Positions 1 through 8,812 of a DNA stretch of 64,000 nt are shown piece after piece. A program made the translations under genes and the position numbers. Every line of letters starts with the position of its first letter. Position 1 is the first letter of the stretch. The DNA comes from Lacihabitans sp. CCS-44 (lineage in GTDB: Bacteria; Bacteroidota; Bacteroidia; Cytophagales; Spirosomataceae): assembly GCF_024343735.1 (NCBI RefSeq), contig NZ_RJUE01000056.1:62001-126000 (forward strand). The letters run 5' to 3'. The notes under the pieces are model-generated. The model saw nothing but the letters and a program-made list of their open reading frames with translations, did not search any database and had not been told where the DNA came from.

Positions 1-2582
1 AACACTAACTCTCCCCATCTGTTAAAAACCTTGAAATCAAAATCTGTAATGTAGGCAGGTATTATCTCAAAATCATTGTTCAGATTATCATCATTTGGGG
101 TAAAAACATCTGGCAAAAACAACGCGGGTTCACAACCTTCTAATACTGTTATTTTATCTTTAGCTACACACTCAAAGTTATTTGTTACCTCAAGTTTGTA
201 TGTGGCTGGAATATCAAAAACATAAGTAGGTTTATCTGACAAAAAAGCATCTAATGTGGTGGTCCACAAGTACTTAAAACTATCCCCTCCTTTCGGATTA
301 GGGCTGAACGGTTTTTTTTCAAATTCTTCTAAACAAATGTACAACTTATCTGGAATGGTCAAGACTGGTGCTGGTTTTATATAAATAGTACCAGAGTATT
401 CTTCCTCTGTACACTCTGTTTCGGTAAGCTTATCTACTACCTGATTATTTACAACACTACTGATTTTGCTCTTCTGAAAAACCTCCACAACCATTTTTAT
501 GGTGTGCCAGCCAGGCTTTGTATATGTAAAAGAAGTTTGAGTCCCTTCTTTCTTAGTGCCGTCGTCAAAATACCAAGTCACTTTATTTCGCATAGGGCTA
601 CATATTCCCTGAGTGGTAAGAATTGTTGGAGAATTTTGACAGTTACCACTATAATTTGCTGAAATTCCTTCTCCCTCCTGCTCTACAGCTGGAGCTAAGA
701 CATTTGGCAAGCCCAAAGTGGCCAAGCCATCTAATGGTGCACCAAAACTAGCAGAACCTGCTACATAAGTAAGACCCACAACTGCAGCATTTCCTTTAAC
801 ATCTGGATTTTGTAGATATGGCAAAAAGTTTTTATTATTTACACTCATATACAAATATTTCTCTCCAATGCCATAAACCGGTCCGAGCATCAATGCCCCA
901 AATTCGTCGTTTCGCTGTAAAATTATTTCTTTTTGAGCGGATATGCTTGCTCCATCACCAAGAAAAAGGGCTAGTTGAATCAAATAAGATGACTGTCCAG
1001 AATTTCCCTTTATGGTGGTATAAAGAATATCGCTATTCGAACCAAAAGCTACTCCATATACCACAGGAGGAGCCACTACATTTAAGTCTATCAATACTGG
1101 ATTTGAAAGGCTATTGGTATTCAAGTTCCTATCAAAAACTTCTACATAATTCCTACCAGCAATAACTACTCCATGTGCCAGTTTTCTGCCGTTTGGTGAA
1201 ATAGCAATATACCCTACTGAAGACAAGCTATCTACATTTGAGCTCCCTATAATTTGCTCCATTGTATTTATGCCTGTAGAATCTATAGTAAGTATATTGA
1301 ATGCTCCCTTTTTATAGTCAAACGCGTACATAACAAAAGCAGAATCATTGCTTGACCTTATTCCTGCCATTTTTTCAGAAGCTGTAAACATTAAAGGAAT
1401 ATTCTGTTCTACAACTGCACCTTTTTTATTGTTATATCGCATGTCTACAACAGAATACGACAACAGTTTAGTGAGAGGATTCAGAGACAAAACATAGTAC
1501 TCAGTAAAGTTACAAGCATTGCAGTTAGACTTAGGAACTATCATGAGCCCTTGAGAACTCCTGACATTTCCTACAGTAAAGTTCCCCCCATTAGCCGTTT
1601 GAATCTCAGTATCATCGCTTCCTGCAAATAATTTGTTACCATCAGTATAGAAGACTAAATTGGTGTTTTTATCATAAACCATGGCCACCGCTCCGCTTGT
1701 ATTTACCTCACTTACTTCATTGGTTACACCAGGCTTAAATGCCGGGTCTTCAAGTGGTAAGTCTGGGTTTAAATCTCCTTCAACAGCGAGTGAGTCTCTT
1801 TCGGTGCTGTCGCCTTCAATTCCAAACTCTAAGCTACCTCCTTTACCAAAGTACCACTTTTCAATACCGCCACCCGAGCTACTTTCTTGTAAACAGAACT
1901 TCACATTTATTTTGGCACTTCTAGAGCAACCCGACGTAGCATCAAAGACCTCTACAGAATAGCAACCTGTAGTATCTACAGTTATTGTTCGGGTGGTATC
2001 ACCCGTTGGAAACCATTTATATTTTACGTTGCCAACAAGCTGCAACTTAAATGGATTTAGCTCCAAGCTGCTTGATTCACAAACTGTCGTATCAGCCAAT
2101 ATTTTATCGTTAAACTTAGGTTGGTTAGGAAAAGCACCAACTGTGATTTGCTTTGTTTTGGTTTCTACAGCACCACTAGAAAAACCTCTCGTAAGAGTAA
2201 CTGTATAATTACCAGTTGCTTGATAGACGTATTGAGGATTTCTTGATATTGATTGGCTACCGTCACCAAAATCCCAGAGCCATGAAACAGAAGAGGGCTC
2301 TGTATCAAAAAAAGCTGTTCGTTTTTCGCAACCTACCATCTGACCAGTAGCTGGGTCTAGCGACAAATCAGCCAAGCAAACCTTCGGACTTACATAAAAC
2401 TGGGCATACAAACTACCAGATACTCCTATGAAGAATATTAAAAGTAAAGTTTGACATATTTTTTCCCAAGTTTTCAAAAAAGGTTTATTTGATGAATTTA
2501 TATACGCAAAAAACGTACTAAATATACTTTTTATTTTTGATTTATGTCCTAAACGCTTGATAAAAGAAATTAAAAAACCCAT
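1..2582 (-). CDS. T9SS type B sorting domain (gliding motility-associated) surface protein, 3' end missing
   Basis: The frame is open from an ATG at 2582 to the left edge. A hydrophobic signal segment ending SGSLYAQ comes after about 55 residues; a TTG start at 2477 just before it would give a normal signal peptide and is a real alternative. Next comes a PKD domain (WLWDFGDGS, then YQATGNYTVTL), a large middle region of Bacteroidota surface-protein type, a second PKD-like piece (VTWYFDDGTKK), and at the edge LPDVFTPNDDNLNNDF followed by FNRWGELV. That last block is the signature of the gliding motility-associated C-terminal domain (T9SS type B sorting signal), so the protein should be carried over the outer membrane by the type IX system. 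It lies back to back with a PorP/SprF gene; such pairs are usually cognate. Its ligand or role is unknown. Only a few tens of residues are probably missing. Confidence 0.85.
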   Translation of the reverse strand, partial: MGFLISFIKRLGHKSKIKSIFSTFFAYINSSNKPFLKTWEKICQTLLLIFFIGVSGSLYAQFYVSPKVCLADLSLDPATGQMVGCEKRTAFFDTEPSSVSWLWDFGDGSQSISRNPQYVYQATGNYTVTLTRGFSSGAVETKTKQITVGAFPNQPKFNDKILADTTVCESSSLELNPFKLQLVGNVKYKWFPTGDTTRTITVDTTGCYSVEVFDATSGCSRSAKINVKFCLQESSSGGGIEKWYFGKGGSLEFGIEGDSTERDSLAVEGDLNPDLPLEDPAFKPGVTNEVSEVNTSGAVAMVYDKNTNLVFYTDGNKLFAGSDDTEIQTANGGNFTVGNVRSSQGLMIVPKSNCNACNFTEYYVLSLNPLTKLLSYSVVDMRYNNKKGAVVEQNIPLMFTASEKMAGIRSSNDSAFVMYAFDYKKGAFNILTIDSTGINTMEQIIGSSNVDSLSSVGYIAISPNGRKLAHGVVIAGRNYVEVFDRNLNTNSLSNPVLIDLNVVAPPVVYGVAFGSNSDILYTTIKGNSGQSSYLIQLALFLGDGASISAQKEIILQRNDEFGALMLGPVYGIGEKYLYMSVNNKNFLPYLQNPDVKGNAAVVGLTYVAGSASFGAPLDGLATLGLPNVLAPAVEQEGEGISANYSGNCQNSPTILTTQGICSPMRNKVTWYFDDGTKKEGTQTSFTYTKPGWHTIKMVVEVFQKSKISSVVNNQVVDKLTETECTEEEYSGTIYIKPAPVLTIPDKLYICLEEFEKKPFSPNPKGGDSFKYLWTTTLDAFLSDKPTYVFDIPATYKLEVTNNFECVAKDKITVLEGCEPALFLPDVFTPNDDNLNNDFEIIPAYITDFDFKVFNRWGELV

Positions 2583-2752
2583 TCTCTGCCGATTTTGTTT
2601 CTATTTACGATTCGTTTTATTTAAATTTAGTTGAAATTTAGCACTTACTACTTCGAAAAAGGCACAACAACTTTTAAAAAACAATAGCGTTTTAGTAGAA
2701 AATAAATTGGAACGAAATTTGTAAGACTAAATAAAGTTCCATAAAAAACTGT

Positions 2753-3814
2753 ATGAAAAGACTTTTTCAAATATTAATATTGGCAAATTTGGCAAACGTG
2801 GCGTTCGCACAAGATCCACAATTTACTCAATTTTATGCTGCTCCTTTATATCATAACCCAGCATTCACTGGTTCTGGATATGCTCCAAGGCTAATTTTTA
2901 ATTACAGAAATCAGTGGCCTTCACTAAACGCAAACTTTATCACCTCAGTAGTAAGTGTCGATCACTTTATAGAAAAAGCCAACAGCGGTATAGGTATAAC
3001 TATGATGAGTGATGCCCAAGGAAATAGGATTAAAAACTCGGAAATAACCGCCCTCTATGCTTATCAACTAAGAGTAGGAGACAAAAACTTTGTCAGGATG
3101 GGACTTCAGGGAAGCTACTCCAATAGAGGTTTTGATCCAAATGGCCTTATTTTTGGTGATCAATTGTCAAATAGTGGTTACACTGGCAACCCATCTTCAG
3201 ACCCTTATGCCACTTTAACAAACTACAGAACTGTTAAAAATTTTGATGTAGGCTCAGGTGTTTTATTTTATAATCCAAAGGTATTTATGGGTTTAGCAGT
3301 TACACACATTACTCAGCCTACGGTTTCATACAGTGGTGTTTCTACTGCTGATGGTTGTGCTTCAGGTGATTGTATACCCCGGAAATTTGTCGTGAATGGT
3401 GGCTACAATATTAATCTCAGCCATTTGATAACAGGTTCAGGAAATATGGACAAAGAGTTTACAATAACACCAACTTTTTTGTATAAAAAACAAGGGCAAT
3501 TTTCACAATTGGATTTGGGAGCTTATGCTACTTACACACCATTGACATTAGGACTTCAATATAGAGGAATTCCATTGAAAAAAGTGTTTGATAATTTCCC
3601 CAATCAGGATGCTATAGCAGCATTGGTAGGTTTTAGATTTGATAATTTTTCAGTTGGTTATAGCTATGACTTTACTATTTCGGGTTTGGCAGCAGGAAGA
3701 GGAACAGGTGGCTCGCATGAGTTTTCTATCTCATATCAATTGGAAAAATTTGACAATGACAAAAGCCCTTACCTAAGACAAAGGAAGAAAGAACTGGCTT
3801 GTCCAAAATTCTAA
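2753..3814 (+). CDS. PorP/SprF family type IX secretion system membrane protein
   Basis: A 353-residue protein with signal peptide (ending NVAFAQ) immediately followed by DPQFTQFYAAPLYHNPAFTG, the family hallmark of PorP/SprF proteins, then an all-beta outer membrane barrel-like body and a SYQLEKF end. Length is normal for the family. In flavobacteria, SprF-type proteins are needed for secretion or surface attachment of the type B sorting-domain protein encoded next to them. The divergent neighbour carries exactly such a domain, so I infer this is its dedicated partner. An intrinsic terminator follows at 3835-3874, making it a single-gene transcript. Confidence 0.9.
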   Translation: MKRLFQILILANLANVAFAQDPQFTQFYAAPLYHNPAFTGSGYAPRLIFNYRNQWPSLNANFITSVVSVDHFIEKANSGIGITMMSDAQGNRIKNSEITALYAYQLRVGDKNFVRMGLQGSYSNRGFDPNGLIFGDQLSNSGYTGNPSSDPYATLTNYRTVKNFDVGSGVLFYNPKVFMGLAVTHITQPTVSYSGVSTADGCASGDCIPRKFVVNGGYNINLSHLITGSGNMDKEFTITPTFLYKKQGQFSQLDLGAYATYTPLTLGLQYRGIPLKKVFDNFPNQDAIAALVGFRFDNFSVGYSYDFTISGLAAGRGTGGSHEFSISYQLEKFDNDKSPYLRQRKKELACPKF

Positions 3815-3834
3815 AATATTGTACGAATTAAAAA

Positions 3835-3874
3835 AAGCCTCTCAGATTGAAATATATTTGAGGGGCTTTTTGTT
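3835..3874 (+). terminator. Intrinsic terminator after porP/sprF
   Basis: AAGCCTCTCA (3835-3844) pairs with TGAGGGGCTT (3859-3868) with one G-T wobble, followed by TTTGTT. It sits between the PorP/SprF stop and the dsbD start and argues against the long TTG-started reading of dsbD, which would run through it. Confidence 0.8.
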
Positions 3875-3932
3875 AGAAAAGAAACGAAACCTAATAAATA
3901 GACGTATTCATATTCAAACGAACAAACCATTT

Positions 3933-5903
3933 ATGCATTTAAAAAAGGTTCTTATTCTACTTTTCATGTCAATTTCGGCGTTTGCCCAAATCGAAAAACC
4001 CACCACTTGGAAATATAAAGTCTTACAAGACAAAATATCTGTTGGCGATGTAGTTGATTTAGAGTTTACGGCTACGATTGAGAAAGACTGGTATTTGTAT
4101 TCGTCAGACTTCAGTCCTGAACTTGGCCCGACAGTTACTGAGTTCACTTTTCCAAAATCCAAAGGTTTTCAGGCTATTGGGAAAATAAAACCCCTTAATC
4201 CGAAAAAAAAGTTTGATGAGATTTGGGGTGGTGATGTAACTTATTTCAAAGGAACTGGCAAGTTTATCCAAAAAGTAAAAATCCTCGAGAAAAATCTAGT
4301 AATAACTGGTAAAATAACCTACCAAACATGTACCGATATTGATGGCAAATGTGTACCTGGAAATGAGTCTTTTAGCATTAAAGTATCGGCAGTAGAATCT
4401 TCCAAATTAGAGCAAAAAACAGACACTTTGAGTCAAGATACGATTGGTGCTGTTCTTCCAAATGAGACCATTGCAAAAGAAATATCAAAAACTAGTAATC
4501 CTGAAATTACAAAAAAACCTATGGAAGAAAGTAAGAGCCTTTGGCAATTTTTACTGGCGGCATTTGGCGTTGGCTTCGCCTCCATCTTTATGCCATGCAT
4601 CTACCCTATCATGCCTATGACAGTAAGTTTTTTTACGAAACAAAAAAACGGAAAATCAAAAGCAGTTTTCTATGGTATATCTATTATGGCCATTTTTGGT
4701 TTAATGGGACTGGTTGCCATGGCTTTTGGGGCACCTTTTCTTAACTTTCTCAGTACACATTGGGCTCCTAATTTATTATTCTTCATAATATTCATACTTT
4801 TCGGAATCTCACTTTTGGGTGCTTTCGAGATAGTACTTCCACATTCAACCGTAAACAAAGTCGACAGACTCGGTGATAAAGGAGGCTTAATTGGCATATT
4901 TTTTATGGCTCTAACTTTGGTTTTGGTTTCATTTAGCTGCACAGTTCCATTGGTCGGTACGCTGCTTATTGCTGCCGCTCAAGGCGAAGTACTTCGTCCA
5001 TTATACGGAATGCTAGCCTTTGGAGCACCTTTTGCAATAGTGTTTGCAGGTTTGGCCATGTTTCCACAATTGCTCAAAAACCTTCCAAAGTCTGGCGGAT
5101 GGCTCAACGAACTCAAGGCTGTTTTTGGTTTCTTAGAATTTGCACTGGCTTTGAAATTCTTGAGCAATATCGACTTAGCATATAATTTTAACTTGCTACA
5201 TAGAAACATCTTCTTAGTGGTTTGGATAGTGATAGCCGTCATTACTGGCATTTACATTTTAGGGTTCATTCGTTTTTCTAAGGATGATAAAATAGAAAAA
5301 CGTGGGCTTTTAAGAATAGCTTTTGCGGCCATCTTTTTGGGATTAGCTGCCTACATGCTTCCTGGTGTGGCAAACAAACCGCTGACCTTACTTTCTGGAA
5401 TATTGCCTCCCATGCCTGTAGCTTCGCATGGTGCTACTAACTCAAACTTGCCAACTGACAAAATGCGAGCATTACCTCATGAACTATTTGGGTTCTATGA
5501 CTTCGACGACGCTCAAGCTTACGCCAAAGAAATAAATAAGCCAATTTTGATAGATTTCACAGGTTATGCCTGTGCCAATTGCCGCAAAATGGAAGAAAAC
5601 GTGTGGTCAAAGCCTGAAGTATTGAAAAGATTAAAAGAGGAATTTGTGATAGCGTCTTTATACGTTGACGACAAGAAAGAGCTACCAAAAGAAAAACAGT
5701 ATACCTCAACGTATGACAATGAATTGAAAACTACTGTGGGAGACAAAAACATGGATTTAGAGATTACAAAATATAATAACAATGCCCAGCCTTACTATAT
5801 AATAGTACACCCTAACGGCGAAAAATTATTGGAACCATTGGGCTATTCTAGCGAGTCAGACTTTATTAAGTTTTTAGATAAAGGAACGGCGAGTTTTAAG
5901 TAA
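3933..5903 (+). CDS. dsbD: Thiol:disulfide interchange protein DsbD (cytochrome c biogenesis type)
   Basis: A 656-residue protein from the ATG at 3933, chosen because it begins directly with a signal peptide (MHLKKVLILLFMSISAFAQ) and lies after the upstream terminator. Order of parts: periplasmic nDsbD-like domain to about residue 165 with a conserved Cys pair region (TCTDIDGKCVPG); eight-helix DsbD membrane domain with one Cys in FMPCIYPIMP and the second in VSFSCTVPLVG; C-terminal thioredoxin-like domain with CANC at residues 547-550. The protein moves electrons from cytoplasmic thioredoxin to periplasmic disulfides and is needed for c-type cytochrome maturation, fitting the many CxxCH proteins encoded at 29-36 kb. 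It is followed by a bidirectional terminator. Confidence 0.93.
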   Translation: MHLKKVLILLFMSISAFAQIEKPTTWKYKVLQDKISVGDVVDLEFTATIEKDWYLYSSDFSPELGPTVTEFTFPKSKGFQAIGKIKPLNPKKKFDEIWGGDVTYFKGTGKFIQKVKILEKNLVITGKITYQTCTDIDGKCVPGNESFSIKVSAVESSKLEQKTDTLSQDTIGAVLPNETIAKEISKTSNPEITKKPMEESKSLWQFLLAAFGVGFASIFMPCIYPIMPMTVSFFTKQKNGKSKAVFYGISIMAIFGLMGLVAMAFGAPFLNFLSTHWAPNLLFFIIFILFGISLLGAFEIVLPHSTVNKVDRLGDKGGLIGIFFMALTLVLVSFSCTVPLVGTLLIAAAQGEVLRPLYGMLAFGAPFAIVFAGLAMFPQLLKNLPKSGGWLNELKAVFGFLEFALALKFLSNIDLAYNFNLLHRNIFLVVWIVIAVITGIYILGFIRFSKDDKIEKRGLLRIAFAAIFLGLAAYMLPGVANKPLTLLSGILPPMPVASHGATNSNLPTDKMRALPHELFGFYDFDDAQAYAKEINKPILIDFTGYACANCRKMEENVWSKPEVLKRLKEEFVIASLYVDDKKELPKEKQYTSTYDNELKTTVGDKNMDLEITKYNNNAQPYYIIVHPNGEKLLEPLGYSSESDFIKFLDKGTASFK

Positions 5904-5928
5904 AAGAGTTTGGTTTTCTATAAAAATG

Positions 5929-5958
5929 AAGCACAATCTGATTATTTCGGTTGTGCTT
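5929..5958. terminator. Bidirectional intrinsic terminator between convergent genes
   Basis: AAGCACAA (5929-5936) and TTGTGCTT (5951-5958) form a perfect 8-bp stem with a 14-base loop, with TTT after it on the plus strand and A-rich DNA before it. It ends dsbD and overlaps the last codons of the convergent MFS gene, so it probably serves both strands. Confidence 0.75.
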
Positions 5959-7171
5959 TTTGATTTTTCACTATCCTATAAACCCTAAAAATAAACCAAA
6001 CAGCGATTATCATCACCACCGCACCGATGATTCCCAAAATTGGGTAGTTTTCTAGTGGGCTATGCGAGTCTTTTTGCACAATTATTAACCCCGCTAATAG
6101 TGTGGCTAAACCGCCTGCCATTTGCTGCAAAGAAGCGTTAATACTCATAAAAGCACCTCGGTCTTGCATATTGGGTACCGCCGAGGTAAGTGTAGTAGCC
6201 GGTATCATTCTCGACATAATGCCCATAAAAAGCAAAATGTTAAGTATACAAATTATCCAAAGTGGGGTAATGCTTAAATTGGTATAGACTATCATAAAGA
6301 CCATTGCCCAAATAGAACCAAAGACGAAGATTTTGAACTTATCGTATTTATCACTTAGTTTACCCACCAACGGCATAACTACTAAAGATGAAATACCTGT
6401 AAACATAAAAATTATGGGTAATTGAGCTTGCGAAACACCTAAATTGTTTACAGCAAAAGCACTTCCAAATGGCATCATCATATAACCTCCGATTGAGAGT
6501 AGGGCCGTAGAAAGAAACGCTATTCTATAGTTTTTCAACAATAAAACATGCCTGAAATGTGCCAAAACGTTTCTATCTGACTTTATTTTTAGATGTTCAT
6601 CAACTGGTTTCAACTTAACAATCAAAACAAAAATAATTAAAATGGCCAAAACCACGATCATCATAAATGGTGCATGCCAGCCCCAAAGGTTAGCGAAATA
6701 CAAACCAACGGGAATTCCTAATACTTGACTTGCAGCAAAACCCATTTGCACTATTCCCATCACTCTACCACGCTGATTGAGCTCAAAAATATCTGTAATG
6801 ATAGCCATGCTAATAGAGCCCATCACTCCTCCAAATACACCAGTGAATATTCTTGCGGCTACCAATGTTTCATAAGTTTGGGCAATTCCACATAAAAATG
6901 TGCCCACTATAAAACCCAAATAGAAAAACACCAAAAGCTTTTTTCTATCATATTTATCTGCAAAACCAGCTGCCAATAATCCTGAAATACCCGCACTGAA
7001 AGCATAGCTTGATACCGCAACTCCAAATTGCTTTGGACTGATAACCAGAGACTTCATCAAAATATCTCCCAAGGGTGACATCACCATGAAATCTAAAACA
7101 ACAGTAAATTGTGTGATAGCCAATAAAGCCATTACGAATTTTTGATAAGAACTGAGCGGTTTGATTTCCAT
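5942..7171 (-). CDS. MFS transporter, AraJ/Bcr-like efflux type
   Basis: A 409-residue, 12-helix major facilitator with the loop 2-3 signature as GFADKYDRKKLL (about residue 70) and a related GKLSDKYDKFK after helix 8. The N-terminal ITQFTVVLDFMVMSPLG is typical of drug:proton antiporter-like carriers of the DHA1 group. Substrate cannot be read from the sequence. It is transcribed alone: convergent with dsbD and separated from the next minus-strand gene by about 80 bases. Confidence 0.85.
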   Translation of the reverse strand: MEIKPLSSYQKFVMALLAITQFTVVLDFMVMSPLGDILMKSLVISPKQFGVAVSSYAFSAGISGLLAAGFADKYDRKKLLVFFYLGFIVGTFLCGIAQTYETLVAARIFTGVFGGVMGSISMAIITDIFELNQRGRVMGIVQMGFAASQVLGIPVGLYFANLWGWHAPFMMIVVLAILIIFVLIVKLKPVDEHLKIKSDRNVLAHFRHVLLLKNYRIAFLSTALLSIGGYMMMPFGSAFAVNNLGVSQAQLPIIFMFTGISSLVVMPLVGKLSDKYDKFKIFVFGSIWAMVFMIVYTNLSITPLWIICILNILLFMGIMSRMIPATTLTSAVPNMQDRGAFMSINASLQQMAGGLATLLAGLIIVQKDSHSPLENYPILGIIGAVVMIIAVWFIFRVYRIVKNQKAQPK

Positions 7172-7253
7172 ATAATTTTGTGATGCTTTTTTTATAAGCC
7201 TTAATTTTTAAGGAAAAAAGTATGGAAATGGTTCAGAAATATTCATTTTTGCC

Positions 7254-8798
7254 TTATCCGGCCCAATTCTCTCTGTCTAAACTTCTATATTGAATGGCTT
7301 CTGCGAGGTGTTCTATCCGTATCTCCTCTGTTCCAGCTAAGTCAGCAATGGTTCTGGAAACTTTCAAAATACGGTCGTATGCTCTTGCGGAAAGGCCAAG
7401 TCGCTCCATAGCCTTCTTTAGAAGTGCCTTCCCGGGATCACCGATTTCGCAAATTTTCTTTACCATTTCGGCTGGCATCATGGCGTTGGAATGTATTTCT
7501 TCAAAAGCCTTGAAACGTTCAATCTGAATCTCTCTGGCTTTAACCACCCTCTCCCTTATTTCTGAAGAAGTCTCATTTTTTCTAGTTGAAGATATCTCAT
7601 CAAAACTTACGGGCGTGACCTCCACATGCAAGTCAATTCTATCCAACAATGGCCCTGATATTTTGTTTAAATACTTTTCTACAGCTCCTGGCGGGCAGGT
7701 GCAATCTTTTTCGGGGTGATTATAATACCCACAAGGACATGGATTCATGCTTGCAATGAGCATAAAACTCGACGGAAATTCTACCGCCAGTCGAGTTCTA
7801 GATATCACCACTTTACGTTCTTCCAAGGGTTGCCGCATTACCTCCAAAACTGTCCGTTTGAATTCGGGTAATTCGTCGAGAAACAATACCCCATTATGTG
7901 CCAAAGATATTTCTCCTGGCTGTGGAAAACTGCCGCCACCCACCAGAGCGGCATCAGAAATGGTGTGGTGCGGATTTCTAAAAGGCCTTCTGGCAATCAA
8001 CGAAGACGAAGAGTCTAACTTACCCGCCACTGAATGTATTTTAGTGGTTTCTAGGGCTTCCATCAACGTCAAAGGTGGCAAAATAGAAGGCAACCGCTTA
8101 GCTAGCATTGTCTTGCCTGCTCCTGGAGGGCCAATCATGATGGCATTGTGACCACCCGCAGCCGCTATTTCTAAAGCTCTTTTTATATTTTCTTGCCCTT
8201 GAACATGAGAAAAATCAGCTTCATATTCGTTTATGGTATGATAAAAAATATCTCTGGTATCGGTTACAAGAGGTTTTATATCTATTTCTCCAGTCAAAAA
8301 ACCTACCGCTTCTTGTAATGTTTCAACCGGAATCACATCTAAATTATTAACTATGGAAGCTTCCAGAGCATTTTCTTTGGGTAGTATAAAACCTTTTAAT
8401 TTGTTTGCTCTAGCTTCTATAGCAATGGGTAAAACTCCTTTTATTGGCCTCAGCTTTCCGTCCAATGATAACTCACCGAGAATTACATATTCTTTGAGAT
8501 CTTTTTCATATTCGAGTTTTCCGCCAGATGTAAGCATACAAACCGCAATAGGCAAATCATAAGCAGAACCTTCTTTTCTAATATCTGCTGGGGCCAAGTT
8601 TATGATGGTCTTATATCTGGAGAGTTCAAAACCTCCATTTTTTAACGCCGCATCTATTCTTTGAAGGCTTTCTCGTACAGCATTATCAGGTAACCCAACT
8701 ACACTCACGCCAAACCCCCCTTTCAAGACACTAACTTCTACTGTAATTAAAGCCGCACTTACTCCGTAAACTGCAGCACCAAATGTTGTGGATAACAT
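7254..8798 (-). CDS. YifB/ComM family Mg chelatase-like AAA ATPase
   Basis: A 514-residue protein when started at the ATG at 8798 (MLSTTFGAAVYG), which fits family alignments; an upstream start at 8831 would overlap the neighbouring peptidase gene. Parts: N-terminal Lon-protease-like ChlI domain (KGGFGVSVVGLPD), central AAA domain with Walker A GPPGAGKTML and Walker B VLFLDELPEF, NPCPCGY motif, and C-terminal Mg-chelatase domain. ComM-type members are hexameric helicases helping branch migration during natural transformation; that role here is by family. The peptidase gene ends 14 bases before this start, suggesting co-transcription. Confidence 0.93.
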   Translation of the reverse strand: MLSTTFGAAVYGVSAALITVEVSVLKGGFGVSVVGLPDNAVRESLQRIDAALKNGGFELSRYKTIINLAPADIRKEGSAYDLPIAVCMLTSGGKLEYEKDLKEYVILGELSLDGKLRPIKGVLPIAIEARANKLKGFILPKENALEASIVNNLDVIPVETLQEAVGFLTGEIDIKPLVTDTRDIFYHTINEYEADFSHVQGQENIKRALEIAAAGGHNAIMIGPPGAGKTMLAKRLPSILPPLTLMEALETTKIHSVAGKLDSSSSLIARRPFRNPHHTISDAALVGGGSFPQPGEISLAHNGVLFLDELPEFKRTVLEVMRQPLEERKVVISRTRLAVEFPSSFMLIASMNPCPCGYYNHPEKDCTCPPGAVEKYLNKISGPLLDRIDLHVEVTPVSFDEISSTRKNETSSEIRERVVKAREIQIERFKAFEEIHSNAMMPAEMVKKICEIGDPGKALLKKAMERLGLSARAYDRILKVSRTIADLAGTEEIRIEHLAEAIQYRSLDRENWAG

Positions 8799-8812
8799 AT
8801 TTTTATGAGTGA

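Noticed and set aside
818-2208. Plus-strand readings of 60-115 codons over the first gene
   Set aside because: They lie opposite a continuous minus-strand frame with PKD and type B sorting motifs; no family features of their own.
3819-3932. TTG-started extension of dsbD
   Set aside because: It runs through the terminator of the upstream gene and would place a signal peptide after 38 charged residues.
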